Source: Pelobacter sp. UBA6812
Lineage (GTDB): Bacteria; Desulfobacterota; Desulfuromonadia; Desulfuromonadales; Syntrophotaleaceae
Assembly (NCBI GenBank): GCA_002452265.1
Contig: DKEW01000010.1
Location: forward strand, 52,016-82,158
Direction of reading: 5' to 3'
Length of the DNA: 30,143 nt
Part shown: piece by piece, positions 7,533-15,176 of the stretch
How the letters are laid out: every line of letters starts with the position of its first letter
Numbering within the stretch: position 1 is the stretch's first letter
Position numbers and translations under genes: made by a program
The notes under the pieces: model-generated
What the model saw: the letters and a program-made list of their open reading frames with translations, nothing else
Told to the model about the DNA's origin: nothing
Databases searched by the model: none

Positions 7533-9263
7533 ATGTCACGAAAGCTGCTGGATAAAGCGCAGCACCGGCGGGCCGCCGAAAGTGGTCTGTCCGCCAATCC
7601 TTGGGGCGGCCGCTTGAGTGTGGCCCTGATGTATCCCAATGTTTATCATCAAGCCATGAGCAACCTCGGTTTTCATACCGTCTACGAATGGCTCAATAGC
7701 CGCGAGGATATCCTGTGCGAGCGGTTTTTTCTGCCCGACCCGGAAGATCTGGAGGAGCATCGCAAGACCGGTTATCCTCTTTTTTCCCTTGAATCAGGAC
7801 GTTTTCTCGAGGAATACGATCTTATAGCGTTTTCTATTTCGTTTGAGAATGACTACCTGAATCTTCCCACCCTGTTCGAGTTGGCGCATATACCGCTGAT
7901 GGCCGTCGAGCGCGGAGATAGCTATCCTCCGGTTTTGTGCGGCGGGGTTTGTGCTTTTCTCAATCCCGAGCCGTTGGCCGAGATCATGGATCTGTTTGCG
8001 GTCGGGGAAGGGGAGCCTTTGCTACCGACCCTTATGGGCGCTTTTCATGAGGCAAAGGGGGATAGAACCGATCTGCTGCGCACCTTGGCGCAACTGCCCG
8101 GTATCTATGTGCCCTCGCTATACAGGGTGGAATACAAAACCGACGGCACAGTTTCCGCCTACGTGCCCGAGGCCGGTATCCCGCAGCGGGTCGAACGCCA
8201 GTGGGTACGTCATCTCGATGGTACCGCCAGTCGCTCATGTATCTATACCGGTGATACGGAATTCGGTGATATGGCCCTGGTTGAGATTTCACGCGGGTGT
8301 TCCCGAAAATGCCGGTTTTGTGCTGCGGGGTATATCTATCTGCCGCCCCGGGAAAGAAGCCTCGCAGCCCTGCAAGATGAACTGACCGATGGCCTTGCGC
8401 ACCGTCAGCGGGTCGGGTTGGTCAGCCCTGCGGTGGCAGATCACGGCGAAATTGGTGCCATCAGTCGCCAGATCATGGATGCCGGGGGTGAAATATCGGT
8501 GGCCAGCTTGCGTATCGATTCCCTGACAGCCCGGGAGGTCGAAGCCATGGCCGCCTCAGGTCACCGCACCGTGGCGATTGCTCCCGAAGCGGGCAGCCAG
8601 CGGTTACGCGATCTCATCAATAAAGGCTTGGATGAGGAGCAGATCCTGGCTGCGGCGCACCTGATTACCGAAGGTGGCATTCCCAATCTCAAGCTCTATT
8701 TCCTTATCGGTTTGCCCACCGAAACGTCGGCGGATCTGGAGGAACTGCTGGAACTGGTAGAAAAAATCCGTAATGTTTGGCTTGAGGCGGGCCGGCGGCG
8801 TGGACGTCTCGGTAACCTGACCCTGTCGGTCAACCCCTTCATACCCAAACCCTTCACACCCTTGCAGTGGGCGGCCATGGAACCGGTCTCAACACTGAAG
8901 AAGAAAGTTCAACAGCTCAGGCGTCGGGTTGGTCGCCTGGCCAACACCAGCTTGATCTGCGAGTCGCTGAAATCAGCGGAACTGCAGGCGTTGTTGTCCC
9001 GGGGGGATCGCAGAGTCGGGCGATTGTTGCCGCACTTGGCTGGAGGTGAAAGCCTGGCTGCGGCCTGTCGCCAGGAAGGACTCGCTGCCGGGTTTTTTGT
9101 TGCACGGGAGCGAGATAAGGATGAGGTCTTCCCCTGGGAGATTGTCGACCAAGGGGTGCCCCGCAGCTTTTTATGGTCCGAATACCAGCGCGCTCTGGCC
9201 GGCGAATTAACTCCGGCCTGCGGGCCCGGTTGTCATCGATGCGGATTGTGTCAAGAATCTTGA
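7533..9263 (+). CDS. B12-binding-type radical SAM protein (TIGR03960-like family)
   Basis: A 576-residue radical SAM protein. The N-terminal part (about 25-190) resembles the cobalamin-binding fold found in front of many radical SAM domains (ALMYPNVYHQAMSNLGFHTV, then FAVGEGEPLLP), although no DxHxxG cobalamin ligand motif was seen. The radical SAM cluster motif is SRGCSRKCRFCAAGY, with Cys256, Cys260 and Cys263 binding the [4Fe-4S] cluster. A second cysteine group, CGPGCHRCGLC, closes the C terminus and could hold another metal. Architecture and length match the widespread family often annotated as TIGR03960 and commonly found with a small DUF2344 partner; that partner is not adjacent here. 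The reaction is not established for the family; a role in RNA modification is only a guess. A modest GGAAAGAAG ribosome site precedes the ATG. tpx lies 83 bases downstream. Confidence 0.88.
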   Translation: MSRKLLDKAQHRRAAESGLSANPWGGRLSVALMYPNVYHQAMSNLGFHTVYEWLNSREDILCERFFLPDPEDLEEHRKTGYPLFSLESGRFLEEYDLIAFSISFENDYLNLPTLFELAHIPLMAVERGDSYPPVLCGGVCAFLNPEPLAEIMDLFAVGEGEPLLPTLMGAFHEAKGDRTDLLRTLAQLPGIYVPSLYRVEYKTDGTVSAYVPEAGIPQRVERQWVRHLDGTASRSCIYTGDTEFGDMALVEISRGCSRKCRFCAAGYIYLPPRERSLAALQDELTDGLAHRQRVGLVSPAVADHGEIGAISRQIMDAGGEISVASLRIDSLTAREVEAMAASGHRTVAIAPEAGSQRLRDLINKGLDEEQILAAAHLITEGGIPNLKLYFLIGLPTETSADLEELLELVEKIRNVWLEAGRRRGRLGNLTLSVNPFIPKPFTPLQWAAMEPVSTLKKKVQQLRRRVGRLANTSLICESLKSAELQALLSRGDRRVGRLLPHLAGGESLAAACRQEGLAAGFFVARERDKDEVFPWEIVDQGVPRSFLWSEYQRALAGELTPACGPGCHRCGLCQES

Positions 9264-9346
9264 GTTTCTAGTATTTGACCTTGCATCGGGTTGCGGTAAC
9301 CTTATCCAATACGATCACGATCAAAACCCATGAAAGGAGCATAACC

Positions 9347-9865
9347 ATGCCCGAAGAACGCACAGGACTGGTGACATTTAAAGGCGATCCCCTCACTCTG
9401 GTGGGGCCCCCGTTGAAAGTTGGTACCGCCGCTCCGCCGTTTACACTCTTGGACAATGCTCTGCAGCCGGTCAAATTGGCCGACTCTGCCGGCAAAATTC
9501 GCCTGCTTACCGTGGTGCCGTCTCTGGATACGCCGGTTTGCGACACCATGACCCGCAATTTCAACCAGCAAACTGCAAAATTGCCTGATGACGTGGTGGT
9601 CTACACCGTCAGCGTCGATCTGCCCTTTGCGCAGGCACGATGGTGCGGCAACGCAGGGATCGATAAAGTCCAGACCCTGTCCGATTATCAGGATCGAGCG
9701 TTTGGTCACGACTACGGTCTGCTGATTAAGGAGCTCAAGCTTCTGGCGCGGGCGGTCATGGTTATTGATCGTGACGATACATTGCGTTATTTCCAACTGG
9801 TGGGGGAGGTTGCCGAAGAACCCGATTATCAGGCGGCGCTGGATGCTGTGAAACAATTGCTCTAA
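9347..9865 (+). CDS. tpx: Thiol peroxidase Tpx (atypical 2-Cys peroxiredoxin)
   Basis: Tpx reduces hydrogen and alkyl hydroperoxides at the expense of thioredoxin. The 172-residue product has the peroxidatic cysteine Cys65 in PSLDTPVCDTMT and the resolving cysteine Cys100 in FAQARWCGNAGI, matching the Cys61/Cys95 pair of the E. coli enzyme. Length is normal for the family (about 165-170). The frame is open from 9275, but the ATG at 9347 is chosen because a consensus AAAGGAG lies at 9333-9339 and the extra N-terminal residues have no family counterpart. A weak promoter-like TTGACC at 9275 with TAACCT at 9297 (16-base spacing) could allow independent expression. A stem-loop follows the stop. 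Confidence 0.96.
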   Translation: MPEERTGLVTFKGDPLTLVGPPLKVGTAAPPFTLLDNALQPVKLADSAGKIRLLTVVPSLDTPVCDTMTRNFNQQTAKLPDDVVVYTVSVDLPFAQARWCGNAGIDKVQTLSDYQDRAFGHDYGLLIKELKLLARAVMVIDRDDTLRYFQLVGEVAEEPDYQAALDAVKQLL

Positions 9866-9871
9866 TCTAAA

Positions 9872-9900
9872 GGCCTCCGTTAATAAACGGGGGTCTTTGT
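9872..9900 (+). terminator. Terminator-like stem-loop after tpx
   Basis: A ten-pair stem (GGCCTCCGTT, 9872-9881, with AACGGGGGTC, 9886-9895; two G-U pairs) has an AATA loop and is followed by TTTGT. The T run is short, so termination may be partial. Confidence 0.55.
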
Positions 9901-9927
9901 CATAATGCGCCGATAAGGGAGACAGTC

Positions 9928-10320
9928 ATGAAATTAAAAGACTATTTTGAAAAGACAAAAGGGACTGGCGTGCTTGCTACTGCAGACGCTCAAGGCAAGG
10001 TTGATGCTGCCATTTATGCCAGGCCTCATATATTGGAAGATGGTTCCTTCGCATTTATCATGCTGGACCGGTTGACCCACAAAAACCTTCAAACCAACCC
10101 TCATGCCACCTTTCTTTTTATGGAAAAAGGCGAAGGTTATAAGGGGGTGCGGCTGTTCCTGAAAAAACTCAGGGAGGATACCGATCCCGAGTTGATCGAA
10201 AGCTTGTCCCGGCGCTGCCTGAGCCCGGATCAGATTCAAGGTCCGAAATTTCTAGTTATTTTCCGTCTCGAAAAGTTTCTCAACCTTCTGGGCGCAGGCA
10301 TCCCGGAGTTGGAAATGTGA
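9928..10320 (+). CDS. Small pyridoxamine 5'-phosphate oxidase-like (FMN split-barrel) protein
   Basis: A 130-residue protein resembling the single-domain FMN-binding split-barrel family. The opening KLKDYFEKTKGTGVLATAD, followed by VDAAIYARPHILEDGSFAF and LTHKNLQTNPHATFLF, fits the beta-barrel core that binds flavin in pyridoxamine 5'-phosphate oxidase relatives. The length is that of the short subgroup, which usually acts on unknown substrates rather than as true PdxH. The ATG has a good GGGAG site upstream. It probably forms a small redox pair with tpx, but a stem-loop lies between them. Substrate and cofactor are inferred from the fold only. Confidence 0.82.
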   Translation: MKLKDYFEKTKGTGVLATADAQGKVDAAIYARPHILEDGSFAFIMLDRLTHKNLQTNPHATFLFMEKGEGYKGVRLFLKKLREDTDPELIESLSRRCLSPDQIQGPKFLVIFRLEKFLNLLGAGIPELEM

Positions 10321-10396
10321 AGATCTTCGAAATGCCTGTACCGGTACAATCAGCCGTTAAAGCCCTGTGTGATTTGACGGTTTAGTCTGGTTTGAA

Positions 10397-10426
10397 AATC
10401 CCCGCCATTCAGGTGGGGATTTTTTC
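10397..10426. terminator. Bidirectional terminator between convergent genes
   Basis: A ten-pair stem (AATCCCCGCC with GGTGGGGATT, one G-U pair) closes a 5-base loop and is followed by six T on the plus strand (10420-10425). On the minus strand the same stem runs into TTTTC. It sits between the convergent FMN-barrel gene and the glycosyltransferase gene. Confidence 0.85.
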
Positions 10427-10474
10427 TTAGCGCAAAGTATGGCGGGGGCTGTAAGAACCGCCGGCCATGCTTTT

Positions 10475-11695
10475 TCAGGGTGGCGAAACAGGTGTCCCTT
10501 GTTCTAACGGTAGCGCTGCGGGGATAGGTTCCGTTGCGGGGCATTGGGAGATGGGTCCGGTTGCTAATTCAGTATCCTTTATCGGTCGGCCAGCATGCAG
10601 CAATGCGGCGTAGAGTTGTTGAACCGCGGCGGCCATCTGGTGACGGCTCAGTTTTTCCTCGACCCATTGACGGGCCCGTTGCCCCAGATGCTCGCGAATG
10701 TGTGGGTTTTCGATCAAGGTCTGGAGCGTGGTTGAAAGCATTTCCGGCTGTTGGGAGTCGAGCAGGATACCGGTTTCACCATCCCGCAGATGAACCGCAT
10801 CCTCTCTGGAAGTAAAGCCGGCCGAAACGACGCACTTGCCGCAGGCCATCCCCTCAAACATGACTGAACCGCCAGAGAGACTGACCAGAACATCCAGGGC
10901 GTTAAGCACTTCAGGCATATCCTGGCGGTTCCCGGTAAAGATCACGCGATCTTCCAGATTGTGCGTTTTGACAAATTGGTACAGTTCTGCCAGGTAGGTT
11001 TGCGAATGGACCTCGCCGATAATAAAAAAGGTCGCGTCACAACTGGTGGTGCGGCAGAAATGCTTAATGGCCAGCAAAAATTCGAGTTGCTTTTTAGCCG
11101 GTCGAATATGGCCGACCAAACCGATCTGAAATCGTCCACCATGAGGGAATTCGCGTCGCAGCACGTTGTTATTCGGTGGTCCAGGCCGAAAAATCTCGAG
11201 GTCGATAGCGTCGTCTATAAGCGTGATCCGCTGCGCGGCGATGCCGGCCTCAATCAGATTGCGCCGCACACGTCGGGAAATAGCTACGATCGCGGTAGCC
11301 TCGGCAAAGCGATGTTTGCGCACCTGCTGCGGGGTGACCGGAGTACGGACATGCAGCACGGCCGGAACCCCCAGTTTCCTCGCTGTGCGGAGCAGATAGC
11401 CGCTCAGCCAGAGATCCGAGCCGTGTATCAGGGCAATCTGGTTGGCCCGGGCAAAACGGAGCAGGCGCCTGGCATCCAGGTAGCGCACCAGCATATTGCT
11501 CAGCTTTCGCCAAGGGCGCAGAGGCATTGCACGGGCCGCTATTCCCTTAGCCTGTAACCCCTCGACAAAGGGCCCCTTACTGGTGCAGACGACAACCGGG
11601 TCGAAGTCCTGTTGCATGTCTTCGACCAGATATTCCAACTGCTTCTGGCTACCGCCGATGTTGCCTCCCCGAGACAGGAATAGAATGCGTTTCAT
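10475..11695 (-). CDS. GT4-type glycosyltransferase
   Basis: A predicted cytoplasmic or membrane-associated GT-B glycosyltransferase of 406 residues that would transfer a sugar from a nucleotide donor. The N-terminal acceptor domain starts with ILFLSRGGNIGGSQKQLEYL, the glycine-rich loop of group 1/GT4 enzymes. The C-terminal donor domain contains IGLVGHIRPAKKQLEFLLA, RVIFTGNRQDMPEVLNALDV and SGGSVMFEGMACGKCVVSAG. This last stretch corresponds to the E-x7-E donor-binding motif, but the first Glu of the usual ESFG is replaced by Ser/Gly while the second Glu is kept. The last 35 residues are Pro-rich and probably disordered. GAGG lies just before the ATG. It is divergent from the radical SAM/ATP-grasp run, and such ATP-grasp proteins are typically found near glycosyltransferases, so a shared polysaccharide or glycolipid pathway is plausible. 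Confidence 0.9.
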   Translation of the reverse strand: MKRILFLSRGGNIGGSQKQLEYLVEDMQQDFDPVVVCTSKGPFVEGLQAKGIAARAMPLRPWRKLSNMLVRYLDARRLLRFARANQIALIHGSDLWLSGYLLRTARKLGVPAVLHVRTPVTPQQVRKHRFAEATAIVAISRRVRRNLIEAGIAAQRITLIDDAIDLEIFRPGPPNNNVLRREFPHGGRFQIGLVGHIRPAKKQLEFLLAIKHFCRTTSCDATFFIIGEVHSQTYLAELYQFVKTHNLEDRVIFTGNRQDMPEVLNALDVLVSLSGGSVMFEGMACGKCVVSAGFTSREDAVHLRDGETGILLDSQQPEMLSTTLQTLIENPHIREHLGQRARQWVEEKLSRHQMAAAVQQLYAALLHAGRPIKDTELATGPISQCPATEPIPAALPLEQGTPVSPP

Positions 11696-11834
11696 GAATC
11701 CTCGAGTAACGTTTGTTACTTCTATGCGAAGCAGGGATCAAGCATGATGGCAATGGTGGTCAATTACTTGATGAAAAGCAGGAGGCTATACAAGGATGAT
11801 TGCCCATAGAATCGCCATAGACTCAATGAAATTT

Positions 11835-11863
11835 TTGACAAAGTCAAGGGATACAAATGTAAA
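11835..11863 (+). promoter_or_regulatory. Candidate sigma-70-type promoter for the Dus-like/radical SAM/ATP-grasp run
   Basis: A perfect -35 TTGACA (11835-11840) is followed after 17 bases by TGTAAA (11858-11863, four of six matches). It would leave a leader of about 100 bases before the ATG at 11971. The -35 box is one arm of the inverted repeat TTGACaaaGTCAA (11835-11847), which could be a repressor site. Confidence 0.4.
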
Positions 11864-11970
11864 CAGAGCTTTAAAATAAATATTAACTTATGATACAAAC
11901 AACCCGGTACTGCTGCGCTTAATCTGTATTTGGGTATCCCGCAATCAACTGTTTCTGGTAGCCAACTGAC

Positions 11971-12915
11971 ATGCATAGATCTGCAAACCCCCTCCATATA
12001 GGCCATTTGAGGTTGGACAATCGCCTGATTCTGGCTCCCATGGCCGGTATGTTGCGGTTGTCATTGCGCATGGCTTATCGCAGGGCCGGTGCGGCCATGA
12101 CCTGTGTAGGGGTTATTGACGCCGGTGCAATTGTAAAGAGCGGTTCAGATCGCCTGGTTAATGTTCTGGGGCGGCAGGAAATCACCAACGTGGCTGAAGA
12201 GCCCGTTTGCGTGCAGTTGATAGGCGCCGATACAGGATTGATGGCGGCAGCGGCTGAGCGGATCGAGCAACAGGCCAGCATTATCGATCTCAACTTCAGT
12301 GGCCCGATTCAGCGCCTCGTCGATCGGGGATATGGCGCATCCAGTCTATTGGGTGACCCGCAACATATCGAAAAGATAGTCGCGGCGGTGGTCAGCAGGG
12401 TAAAAGTGCCCGTAACCGTGAAAATCAGGGTCGGTTTTCAGGGCGACGATGTAGATGTGTTGCGGGTGGCCAAAGGCTGCGAGGCGGCTGGGGCCGCTGC
12501 CATTGTTGTGCATGGCCGGACCGTCAGCCAGGGGTATTCCGGCACCCCCTGCTGGGACTGGATCAGGCGGGTCAAGCAGGCCGTGTCGATTCCGGTGGTT
12601 GGTAACGGTGGGGTTCACTCACCCTTGGATGCCGTGGCCATGTTAGAGCAGACCGGGTGTGATTTTGTTATGATCGGAACCGCGGCTTTTCTCAACCCGA
12701 TGATTTTCAATCAGATTCATCATTATATGACTGCCGGAACACTGCCATCAACCAGCGCAACCCTGACTTTACTGAAGTTCTTTCGGCATTACTGGCGAAC
12801 GGTGCGCCAGATCGATGGCTATGGTCCGAGGAAATTCCTGAAACGGTCTTGTCGTCATTTTTTGCATCTGCGTTCTTATATGCAGCGCATCCAGGAAGGA
12901 ACGATTGCCCTGTAG
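11971..12915 (+). CDS. tRNA-dihydrouridine synthase-like flavoprotein lacking the catalytic cysteine
   Basis: A 314-residue TIM-barrel protein of the Dus family, which normally reduces uridine in tRNA using FMN and NADPH. Family landmarks are present: LAPMAGM (21-27), the FMN-contacting VKIRVGF (150-156), VHGRTVSQGYSG (180-191) and IPVVGNGGV with VMIGTAAFLNP. In genuine Dus proteins the catalytic cysteine sits in NxGCP; here the segment reads LNFSGPIQRLV (107-117), with Gly111 in place of the cysteine. GRAA is also GTAA. So dihydrouridine formation in the usual way is doubtful, although FMN binding may persist. The C-terminal helical domain is present. A stop codon lies in frame four codons upstream, so the ATG at 11971 is the first possible one, although it has a poor ribosome site. 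It leads the cluster, 42 bases before the radical SAM gene. Confidence 0.82.
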   Translation: MHRSANPLHIGHLRLDNRLILAPMAGMLRLSLRMAYRRAGAAMTCVGVIDAGAIVKSGSDRLVNVLGRQEITNVAEEPVCVQLIGADTGLMAAAAERIEQQASIIDLNFSGPIQRLVDRGYGASSLLGDPQHIEKIVAAVVSRVKVPVTVKIRVGFQGDDVDVLRVAKGCEAAGAAAIVVHGRTVSQGYSGTPCWDWIRRVKQAVSIPVVGNGGVHSPLDAVAMLEQTGCDFVMIGTAAFLNPMIFNQIHHYMTAGTLPSTSATLTLLKFFRHYWRTVRQIDGYGPRKFLKRSCRHFLHLRSYMQRIQEGTIAL

Positions 12916-12957
12916 AAGCGCTGCTGCCCGGTTTTCAAGATCTGGAGAAGAGAGGGT

Positions 12958-14016
12958 ATGGCAAAGACGATAAAACAAAAACAGCTGCCAAGTTGGCGCA
13001 GACGGTTGAGCCAATTGGCAGACCTATTGGATAGGCTATTTCGCAAAAAAGTCAAAGCACGCTTTCTCTATCTGGAAGTCACGCACCGCTGCAATCTGCG
13101 TTGCATCTCCTGCTATACCGGCGCAGGGCATGAAAAAAGCGATTCCTTGACCCTTGAGCAGCGCAAATCGGTGGTGCGCCAGGCCAAAGCCATGGGGGTC
13201 AGGACCGTTTCCCTGAGTGGCAGCGGCGAGCCGCTGCTCTACCCCGATCTGTTTGAGTTGATCGATTACATCCGATCGTTGGATATGGCGGTGGTGGTCT
13301 TTACCAACGGCACCCTGCTCGATGCGCACACCGCTGAATTTCTGCTCAGACGCCAGGTCGTTACCTATGTCAAGTTATTCAGCCTCGATCCGGTGGTGGT
13401 TGACCGGATGATCGGTCGGCCCAATGCGTATGCCTGGGCCGATTACACCTATCGGCATGAAGGCGAGGCAAAAACCGTGAAAATTCCGTCAGGGATCAAG
13501 CATCTCCTTGAGGCCTGGCAGGAGAGCGGCCGGCCGCCGCTGGTAAAATTCGAAGCCCTGATCTCCCGTCTCAATAGCGCGAGCCTGCCGCAGGTCGCCC
13601 GTTTCTGCAAGGAGCTGGGCATCGGTTTTTACCTGGAAACCCCGGTTTACACCGGACGGGCTCTGGAGCATTACGACGAACTGACTCTGGATTGCGAGGG
13701 CTATCAGGATTTGTATGACAGCCTGGTGGCTATTCAGGGTTCGCAGCTGCTGGAAGAGGCCCGTGCCGGGGCCTGCCCGGTGGAGAAAAACCCGGTAGTC
13801 TGGACCAGTGGAGAGATCGGGTTCTGCAGTTGCCGGCCGGCCAAGGTGGGTAATGTTCGGTATGCGTCACTGCGAAGACTCTACCGGCGGGCGAAAAGAT
13901 TGAAACGCAGGGAGGACCGCAGTCTTCCGGAAACCGCTGAAGCCGGGCGCTTTTTTCGCCGTTGTTGGGCGCGCAAACTCTATGAAACGCGGCATCGGTT
14001 GCCTTGCGACTATTAA
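12958..14016 (+). CDS. Radical SAM enzyme with SPASM/twitch-like cysteine region
   Basis: A 352-residue radical SAM enzyme. EVTHRCNLRCISCYTGAG contains Cys45, Cys49 and Cys52 for the [4Fe-4S] cluster that cleaves SAM. SLSGSGEPLLYPDL is the GGEP-type SAM-binding strand, and VVFTNGTLL the next barrel strand. The C-terminal third carries additional cysteines: Cys273 (GACP), Cys290 and Cys292 (FCSC, before RPAKVGNV), Cys336 and Cys350. These resemble the auxiliary-cluster region of SPASM/twitch enzymes that modify peptides or sugars. An AGAGG site precedes the ATG. The stop abuts the first ATP-grasp gene. The substrate is unknown; no obvious precursor peptide gene lies nearby, so a small-molecule or sugar substrate is as likely as a peptide. 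Confidence 0.9.
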   Translation: MAKTIKQKQLPSWRRRLSQLADLLDRLFRKKVKARFLYLEVTHRCNLRCISCYTGAGHEKSDSLTLEQRKSVVRQAKAMGVRTVSLSGSGEPLLYPDLFELIDYIRSLDMAVVVFTNGTLLDAHTAEFLLRRQVVTYVKLFSLDPVVVDRMIGRPNAYAWADYTYRHEGEAKTVKIPSGIKHLLEAWQESGRPPLVKFEALISRLNSASLPQVARFCKELGIGFYLETPVYTGRALEHYDELTLDCEGYQDLYDSLVAIQGSQLLEEARAGACPVEKNPVVWTSGEIGFCSCRPAKVGNVRYASLRRLYRRAKRLKRREDRSLPETAEAGRFFRRCWARKLYETRHRLPCDY

Positions 14017-14019
14017 TGG

Positions 14020-15147
14020 GTGGATGGAATTTTGATCAAGAGCTTATTCATAAAGTTGAAAAAACGCCTGCGGCGTTTGCGACGGTTGATGCAGGCCATG
14101 GTCTTGTGCCACCGGCTGGTGCCGTGCTGGCATTGGCGTTATGCGCCAACCGTGCGACGCGCTTATCGGCTCTGCTGTTGGGCGGGATTTCTGCCAGCCG
14201 AGGCCTTTCGGCTGGGACTTTTTTCTCCGAATGTCCCTCCCGATCGGGTGGCTCAATTCGCCAGCAAGAAAAGCTGGCGGCGCCTGCAGTCTACCGTTAA
14301 TCCGCAGGAATGGATTCACATGACCCGGGATAAAGGTTTGTTCTATCGCTTTTGTCTGGCCAACGGTGTTCCTGTTCCCGAGTTGTTCGCTATTTTTTTT
14401 AAAGCCGGTGCCGGTTGGTCCGCTGCCGGACACCGGCTCCAGTCCCGTGCTGATTGGCGAAAACTGCTGGACGAACGGTTGCCCGGGGAGTTTGTCATCA
14501 AGCCTGCTACCGGCTCTTACAGCGAGTCGGTTAACGTATTCGCACGCAGCGGTGATGGATTCAGGGATTTTGCAGGCCGCTTCTATCAAGCTCAGGATAT
14601 TATCGATTGGATGGCGGATGATCCGCGCTACGACTGTTTTGTGCTTCAGGCCCGCCTGCAAAGCCACCCCGAGCTGGTGCGGTTGAGCGCGACGCAGGCC
14701 CTGCAGACCGTCAGGGTTATCAGCTTTATCGATGCAAACGGAAACTGCCGTATATTGCATGCCCACTTTAAGCCGATCACCGGTCCCCATCTGAGCGATA
14801 CGTTTTTGGAAGGGCTGATCGGCAATGTCGAGGCACCGGTTTCGCTGGACGACGGTCGGCTGCAATCCGCCAACCGTATCGCCGGAACCGGAGCAGGGGT
14901 AATGGATGTGCCGATTCACCCTCTGACCGGTTTGCCCTTTACCGGGTTTCAGCTGCCCCTGTGGCAAGAGGCCTGTCGACTGGTGGTGGACACCGCGCCC
15001 AAGTTTTTGCCATTAAGGGCGATAGGGTGGGATGTCGCTCTGACTCCTCAGGGCGCGGTTATCCTGGAAGGCAACAGCCAGTGGGATCCTCCCAATCAGC
15101 ATGGTTGCATACCGATGCTCTACGACCAGTTGAGAATGCGTCATTAA
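14020..15147 (+). CDS. Sugar-transfer-associated ATP-grasp protein (paralog 1)
   Basis: A 375-residue protein resembling the sugar-transfer-associated ATP-grasp family (PF14397-like). ATP-grasp enzymes join a carboxylate, activated as acyl phosphate, to an amine or other nucleophile. A basic helical N terminus (residues 10-45) may contact membrane or nucleic acid. The ATP-grasp core shows Lys161 in FVIKPATGSYSES, Arg232 in LQTVRVISFID, and the metal-binding end GWDVALTPQGAVILEGN with Asp338, Glu350 and Asn352. The glycine-rich loop is SYSES where paralog 3 has SLGRG, so the phosphate loop is degenerate here. The start is uncertain: GTG at 14020 begins four bases after the radical SAM stop, and TTG at 14032 has a better GGTGG upstream. 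It is about equally long as, and clearly homologous to, the gene at 16285. Confidence 0.83.
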   Translation: MDGILIKSLFIKLKKRLRRLRRLMQAMVLCHRLVPCWHWRYAPTVRRAYRLCCWAGFLPAEAFRLGLFSPNVPPDRVAQFASKKSWRRLQSTVNPQEWIHMTRDKGLFYRFCLANGVPVPELFAIFFKAGAGWSAAGHRLQSRADWRKLLDERLPGEFVIKPATGSYSESVNVFARSGDGFRDFAGRFYQAQDIIDWMADDPRYDCFVLQARLQSHPELVRLSATQALQTVRVISFIDANGNCRILHAHFKPITGPHLSDTFLEGLIGNVEAPVSLDDGRLQSANRIAGTGAGVMDVPIHPLTGLPFTGFQLPLWQEACRLVVDTAPKFLPLRAIGWDVALTPQGAVILEGNSQWDPPNQHGCIPMLYDQLRMRH

Positions 15148-15161
15148 TGTTTATGGGGATT

Positions 15162-15168
15162 GGAGAAG
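15162..15168 (+). promoter_or_regulatory. Shine-Dalgarno site deciding the start of ATP-grasp paralog 2
   Basis: GGAGAAG lies eight bases before the ATG at 15177. It favours that codon over the ATGs at 15147 and 15153, which lack a ribosome site. Confidence 0.65.
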
Positions 15169-15176
15169 ACCTACCT

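Noticed and set aside
14044..14967. 307-codon minus-strand open frame
   Set aside because: Entirely antisense to ATP-grasp paralog 1, whose motifs are clear; no domain pattern on the minus strand.
14961..15176. Upstream extension of ATP-grasp paralog 2
   Set aside because: Would overlap paralog 1 by 187 bases; the extension has no family match, and the GGAGAAG site points to 15177.
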